In this document: in pieces, positions 60,195 through 64,000 of the stretch
Layout: every line of letters begins with the position of its first letter
How positions within the stretch are numbered: position 1 is the first letter of the stretch
Assembly: GCA_034509755.1 (NCBI GenBank)
Contig: CM067557.1
Location: forward strand, 36,948,001 to 37,012,000
DNA: 64,000 bases
Direction: 5' to 3'
From: Anisodus tanguticus
Lineage: Eukaryota > Streptophyta > Magnoliopsida > Solanales > Solanaceae
Made by a program: the position numbers and the translations under genes
The notes under the pieces: generated by a model
What the model was told of the DNA's origin: nothing
The model's database searches: none
The model's input: only the letters and a program-made list of their open reading frames with translations

Positions 60195-60833
60195 TCATGT
60201 TAGGGCATATATCAGTTTTGTTGCTATACTTATAACTTTACTACCTGGTGGCATATTTATTCCATCTAATTTATAATATAGTGTTAAAGCTAAGTCTTTA
60301 TGTTCATATTTTAATGATATACTAAAATCTGGTTGTACTGTAAATTTTAGTTTTTGATATATTAAATTTCCTTTTATTACTGATATTAAAGCATCTTGTA
60401 AATTTCCTAATATTCTATCATCCAGTATGTATATTTGTATAGGTGTATCTATATTTTTCTGAAAGTATGCTTTTATAGTAAATTCTACTCCTCCAAAGTA
60501 TACATTTCTATATTTTTTAGCTTCTTTAGTAGATAGTTTTGCTAATTCTCTTTTTATTACTTCATTTGTTATCAAATTTATTTTTGTTCTTCCATTTACA
60601 CTAGTTGTTTCTATTATATTTTCATGCTTTTGTGCTATATATCTTATTTCTTTATTTCTTTCAAACCATTTAGTTTTAAATATTTTTTTAATAGATAGTT
60701 CTTCTTTCTCATCTTGTATTTTTTGATATATTTCTGATTTAAAGCTTAATGTTTGTGTTATTCCTCCTTCATACGTATTCATTTGGTAATATGTTTCTTT
60801 AGAATCTTCTACTATTTCTTTTTCTTTATCCAT
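60195..60833 (-). pseudogene. Viral movement protein (30K type), truncated frame
   Basis: 212 residues from ATG at 60833. The conserved 30K-superfamily core is visible: VYFGGVEFTIKAYFQKN, then PIQIYILDDRI, and the predicted beta strands around FTVQPDFSISLKY. Such proteins line plasmodesmata as tubules and let virions pass between cells. A frameshift near 60190 separates it from the C-terminal section. Confidence 0.8.
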
Positions 60834-60839
60834 GCCTTA

Positions 60840-61178
60840 ATATGTTAATGTATTTATATTGTTCTTCTATGACATCATTTAGGTCTTTAAATTCATTATC
60901 TCTTCTAATTATTTCTCTTAATTTTTCTTCTCTTAGTTTCATATTTTCTTCCTCTTTTTGTCTTAATCTTTCATCTTTTAGTGCTATCATGTTTTTAAGG
61001 TTTTAATAGTGTTTTCTTGTTCACATATTTGTTGGGAATTTTCTTGTAAACGTTGATCTCTATCTTTTATAAGATCTATACTCATTCTACAACTTACTAT
61101 ATGTTGGTTTATATCTCTATTGTATGTAAACGGTTTTTCAACTATTATTTGAAGTTCTATTAATTTGTTTTCATCCAT
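60840..61178 (-). pseudogene. Small coiled-coil viral ORF, broken
   Basis: The frame 61178-60987 (63 residues) overlaps the preceding ORF by 8 nt. After its stop, another frame (about 60990-60840) continues with a charged helical sequence rich in Glu, Lys and Arg, so this was probably one coiled-coil ORF with a frameshift. Function unknown. Confidence 0.5.
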
Positions 61179-61473
61179 ATTGTTCTGTAAACATCCATAA
61201 TTCTTCTTTTAAACCTTCTATTCTATGATTGCACATATATATTTCACTATTTAAATGTAGCCATTCTCTATAAGCTGTTATGTTGTCATCTACCAATTTA
61301 TTTAATTCTTCTAACGATAATGTTTCTTTTCCTTTTATTAGCAATTCATCCTGAAGTTTCATTATCAATTCATTTTGGTTTCTATTTTCTATCAACAGAT
61401 GCCTTATCTGTTTGCATAACCATTTTGTTTTATTTAGCATGTTAATCTTCTCAAAAGACGGGTGTCTCTTCAT
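61171..61473 (-). CDS. First small viral ORF after the primer site
   Basis: 100 residues, opening MKRHPSFEKINMLNKTKWLC, rich in Glu, Lys and Leu and likely coiled-coil. It starts 25 bp after the primer site. Caulimoviruses have a small ORF at this place (ORF VII), but I see no sequence match. Confidence 0.5.
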   Translation of the reverse strand: MKRHPSFEKINMLNKTKWLCKQIRHLLIENRNQNELIMKLQDELLIKGKETLSLEELNKLVDDNITAYREWLHLNSEIYMCNHRIEGLKEELWMFTEQYG

Positions 61474-61493
61474 TTTAATAACTCTATTCCTTT

Positions 61494-61509
61494 ACAAGCC
61501 CTGATACCA
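61494..61509 (-). other. Viral minus-strand primer site (initiator tRNA-Met)
   Basis: The minus strand reads TGGTATCAGGGCTTGT, 11 of 12 matches to TGGTATCAGAGC, the complement of the tRNA-Met 3' end used by Caulimoviridae. Confidence 0.88.
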
Positions 61510-61750
61510 TTTTGTGGGGGGATATTTTCGTCATCTAATAATCCTGAAGAGGGTAGGAATCTAGATGGTATACTAACAAAGTTCTATCTAAATTTATCAA
61601 ATAATAAGCATGTAGTATGGAAGTAGTTATTATTAATTCAAAAATCATTTTTTAAATAAAAGTCTATAACCTTCTTCCAATATTAACATCTTAACTACAA
61701 AGATTATACTTATCAAGATCATAATTAGAAACATATAGTCTGAAAACACA
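61506..61750 (-). repeat. Terminal direct repeat, 5' copy (pararetrovirus)
   Basis: Same sequence as 52666-52909; on the viral strand it precedes the primer site. It carries only the end of the leader, so the promoter and TATA box are not duplicated here. Confidence 0.88.
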
Positions 61751-61990
61751 TAGTCATTCCATTAGCTCTGGAATGACGTTTATGATTAGTCGAGCCTTTG
61801 GTTCGGGTCTTGAGGTAGTTCGGTGTGTTTTGGGGATTAGTTCGTTAAATTGTGAAATTAGAACTTAAGAGTTAAATTTAGTCAAACCAGAGTATTAGAG
61901 ACCTTTTTTGAAAAATTTGAGTGCGCGAGCAGGTCTGGAATGTGTTTTCTGATAGAAATGCATGTTTGGTTTGTGTCCGGCCGATGCTTA
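61751..61990 (+). repeat. Ty3/gypsy LTR-like fragment right of the pararetrovirus
   Basis: ATTCCATTAGCTCTGGAATG, TTCGGGTCTTGAGGTAGTTC and GGATTAGTTCGTTAAATTG look like the continuation of the fragment ending at 52665. Recognition from memory of Tekay-type LTRs; no gene. Confidence 0.5.
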
Positions 61991-64000
61991 GGGCGGTAAA
62001 GGTAGCCCTCAAATAGGTCGATGCAGTGCTCAATCCGGCCGAGATGGTGGACGTAGGGGTGATCGTGGCCATTTCTGAAGGCTCAGAAGATGGTAGAGAG
62101 GGGTGTCTTTCTTATTTGGCTTATGTTCGTGACACTAGTGCGGAGACTCCTTTCTTAGATTCAGTTTTAGTAGTTCGGGAGTATCTAGAGGTGTTCCCCA
62201 CTGACCTTCCCGGAGTTACGCCGGACCGTGATATTGACTTCTGCATTGATCTAGAGCATGTCACTCAGCCCATCTCTATGGCTCCGTATCAGATAGCGCC
62301 ATATCGGATAGCGCCGGTCGAGTTGAGAGAATTGAAGGAACAATTGTAAGATTTGTTGAGTAAAGGATTTATTCGATTAGTGTGTCGCCTTGGGGTGCTC
62401 CAGTGTTGATCGTTAAGAAGAAATATGGGTTCTTGCGCATGTGTATTGATTACAGCTAACTGAATAAGGTGACTATCAAGAACAAGTATCTATACCGCGC
62501 ATTGATAACTTGTTTGATCACTTACATGTTGTTTCGTTCTTTTCGAAGATTGATTTGAGGTCCGGCTATCATCAGTTGAAGATCAGGCTAAGGATGTTCT
62601 TGAGATAGCCTTTCAGACTAGATATGGGCATTATGAGTTTTTGGTGATGTCGTTTGGGTTGACCAATGCACCTGCAACCTTTATGGAGTTGATGAATATG
62701 GTATTTAAACCCTACTTGGATTTATTCGTGATTGTGTTCATTGATGATATTTTGATATACTCACGGAGCGAGGAGGAGCACAAGCAACATTTGAGGATCG
62801 TGCTTCGCATTCTAAAGGAGAAGCAACTCTATGCAAAAAAAATTGAAGTGCGAGTTTTGGCTTAATTCAATGTCTTTCTTGGGTCACGTGGTGACTAAAG
62901 ATGGTACTATGGTGGATCCCAAAAAGATTGAGGCAATTCGGGATTGGATTCGGCCTACTTCGGTTACCGAGGTTCAGAGTTTTGTTGGACTCACATGATA
63001 TTATCAGCAATTTGTGAAAGGATTTTTATCCATTGCAGCTCTGTTGACTAGATTGACTTAGAAAGAAGTGGCTTTCAAGTGCTCTGATGCTTGTAAGGCG
63101 ATCTTTCAAAAGCTCAAGGCCTTATTGACTACCACTCCTATTTTGTCATTGCCAGTCAAGGGGGAGAGCTTTACTATATACTGTGATGCTTTTGGAGTAG
63201 GTCTTGGGTATGTGTTGATGCAGAAAGGGAAAGTCATAGCCTATGGTTCGAGATAATTAAAGGTTCATGAGAAGAATTATACCACCCATGACCTAGAGTT
63301 ATGCAATCGTGTTTGCCTTAAAAATTTAGGGGCATTATCTCTATGGTGTGCATTTTCAGGTTTACACCGACCATTGCAGTCTTCAGTACTTGTTCAATCA
63401 GAAGGATCTTAATTTGAGACAACGTCGGTGTTTGGAGATTTTGAAGGATTATGATATAACTATTTTGTATCACTGGGGAAAAACAAATGTTGTGGAGGAT
63501 ATATTGAGTTGCATGGTGGTGAGCATGGATAGCCTGGCTATGTTACACGCATAGGAGCGTCATATGGCTATGGATGTTCAGTCCTTGGTAAATCGGTTTG
63601 TTAGGCTTGATATCTCTGAGCCTAGTATGGTATTAGCTTGTGTGGAGGTGCGGTCTTCCTTGTTAGAGCAGATTCGATCCCAATAATTTGATGATGCTCA
63701 GTTGTGCAAAATCCGTGATAAGGTGTTGCGAGCAGAGGAAAATGAGGCAGTGATTAATAGTGATGGTATCTTGAGGATCAATAGTCGAATTTGTGTTCCT
63801 AGAGTGGATGACTTGACCAGATTGATCATGGAGGAGGCCTATAGTTTGAAGTGCTTCATCTATCCAGGGGCTACGAAGATGTATCGTGACTTGAGGCAGC
63901 ATTACTGGTTGTACAGGATGAAGAGGGGCATAGTAGAGTTCGTGTCCCGGTGTTTGAATTGTGAGCAAGTGAAATATGAGCACCAGAGGCCCGGTGGTGT
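61990..64000 (+). pseudogene. Ty3/gypsy (chromovirus-like) pol, decayed, runs off the window
   Basis: Protease-RT spacer and RT start: VVREYLEVFPTDLPGVTPDR (62167 on) with a stop after EQL (62348). After shifts, MSFGLTNAPATFMELMNMVF (62647 on) and the catalytic FIDDILIYSRSEEEHKQHL (62737 on). RNase H: YCDAFGVGLGYVLMQKGKV (63180 on) and YTDHCSLQYLFNQKDLNLRQ (63363 on), with ILSCM where active copies have LSRK. The integrase zinc-binding region begins near 63690: HPGATK is here YPGATK, so a zinc-ligand His is lost, while RQHYWLYRMK and CLNCEQVKYEHQRPGG remain. gag is missing. At least five stops or shifts. Confidence 0.85.

Larger units (their letters stand above)
52666..61750 (-). mobile_element. 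Endogenous pararetrovirus (Caulimoviridae, solendovirus-like), near unit length, decayed
   Basis: Gene order on the minus strand: tRNA-Met primer site, small coiled-coil ORFs, movement protein with protease-like tail, small basic ORF, virion-associated-protein-like ORF, coat protein with zinc knuckle, protease-RT-RNase H, transactivator/viroplasmin-like ORF, then promoter. This order and the final ORF fit caulimo-, cavemo- and solendoviruses and exclude petuviruses. There is no integrase. Direct repeats of about 245 bp end the insert (52666-52909, 61506-61750); the repeat-to-repeat distance is 8,840 bp, about one genome. The DNA is far more AT-rich than its surroundings. Stops and frameshifts occur in every large ORF, so no intact virus is encoded. 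Genus assignment is an inference from gene content. Confidence 0.88.

Noticed and set aside
52666..61750. Considered as an LTR retrotransposon instead of a pararetrovirus
   Set aside because: No integrase follows RNase H, while a movement protein, virion-associated-like ORF and a terminal transactivator-like ORF are present; the repeats fit leader redundancy.
1..64000. CRISPR arrays, bacterial operons or a novel prokaryotic defence system
   Set aside because: The repeats are plant retroposons, LTRs and microsatellites; gene structure with introns and plastid targeting is that of a plant nucleus.

Overview
This is a window of plant nuclear DNA, almost certainly from a nightshade (Solanaceae). 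It has intronless plant genes, a plant-type metallochaperone exon pair, short retroposons of the Au and TS types (TTG-repeat tails, tRNA-like B boxes), Ty1/copia elements primed by initiator tRNA-Met, and an AT-rich endogenous pararetrovirus with a solendovirus-like gene set. I cannot name the genus. Only three host genes are convincing: the last two visible exons of a heavy-metal-associated (HMA) domain protein (195-1734, +), a plastid TPR protein of the SLOW GREEN 1 / chloroplast lumen common family (4396-5289, -), and a complete UDP-glycosyltransferase of the UGT73 type (22512-23975, +). They are unrelated in function. Everything else is transposable elements, virus-derived DNA or unremarkable spacer.

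Layout: 1-7 kb is gene-bearing DNA with small insertions (three SINE types, a foldback element, a 555-bp element with a perfect 10-bp target duplication). 7-10.1 kb is a 5'-truncated Ty1/copia element whose RT starts right after a (CT)25 run and which ends in a 945-bp LTR; a second, truncated copy of that LTR lies alone at 13.45-14.37 kb. 10.1-22.1 kb holds two inverted copies of the same ~650-bp host segment. The copy at 10.1-10.76 kb is clean; the copy spread over 14.85-22.14 kb has been blown apart by a copia element, a 194-bp MITE, a 1.27-kb GTAATTAC-rich element (itself carrying an Au SINE) and a poly(A) SINE.

28.9-51.8 kb is a cluster of five related Ty1/copia copies (a sixth sits at 14.9-19.7 kb), in both orientations, not nested in one another, several with exact or near-exact 5-bp target duplications. 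All have stops and frameshifts. The copy at 49.6-51.8 kb is an internal-deletion derivative that has lost gag, protease and integrase but keeps the longest clean RT/RNase H frame.

52.7-61.75 kb is one nearly unit-length endogenous pararetrovirus on the minus strand: primer site, small coiled-coil ORFs, movement protein with a protease-like C-terminal section, virion-associated-protein-like ORF, coat protein with zinc knuckle, protease-RT-RNase H, and a transactivator/viroplasmin-like ORF, followed by a TATA box with a 3 x 31-bp upstream repeat. It is flanked by ~245-bp direct repeats whose inner edge on the right is exactly the tRNA-Met primer site, so the integrate looks like a reverse-transcription product. 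It is broken by many stops and frameshifts. It appears to sit inside Ty3/gypsy DNA, which continues as a decayed chromovirus-like pol from ~62 kb to the window end.
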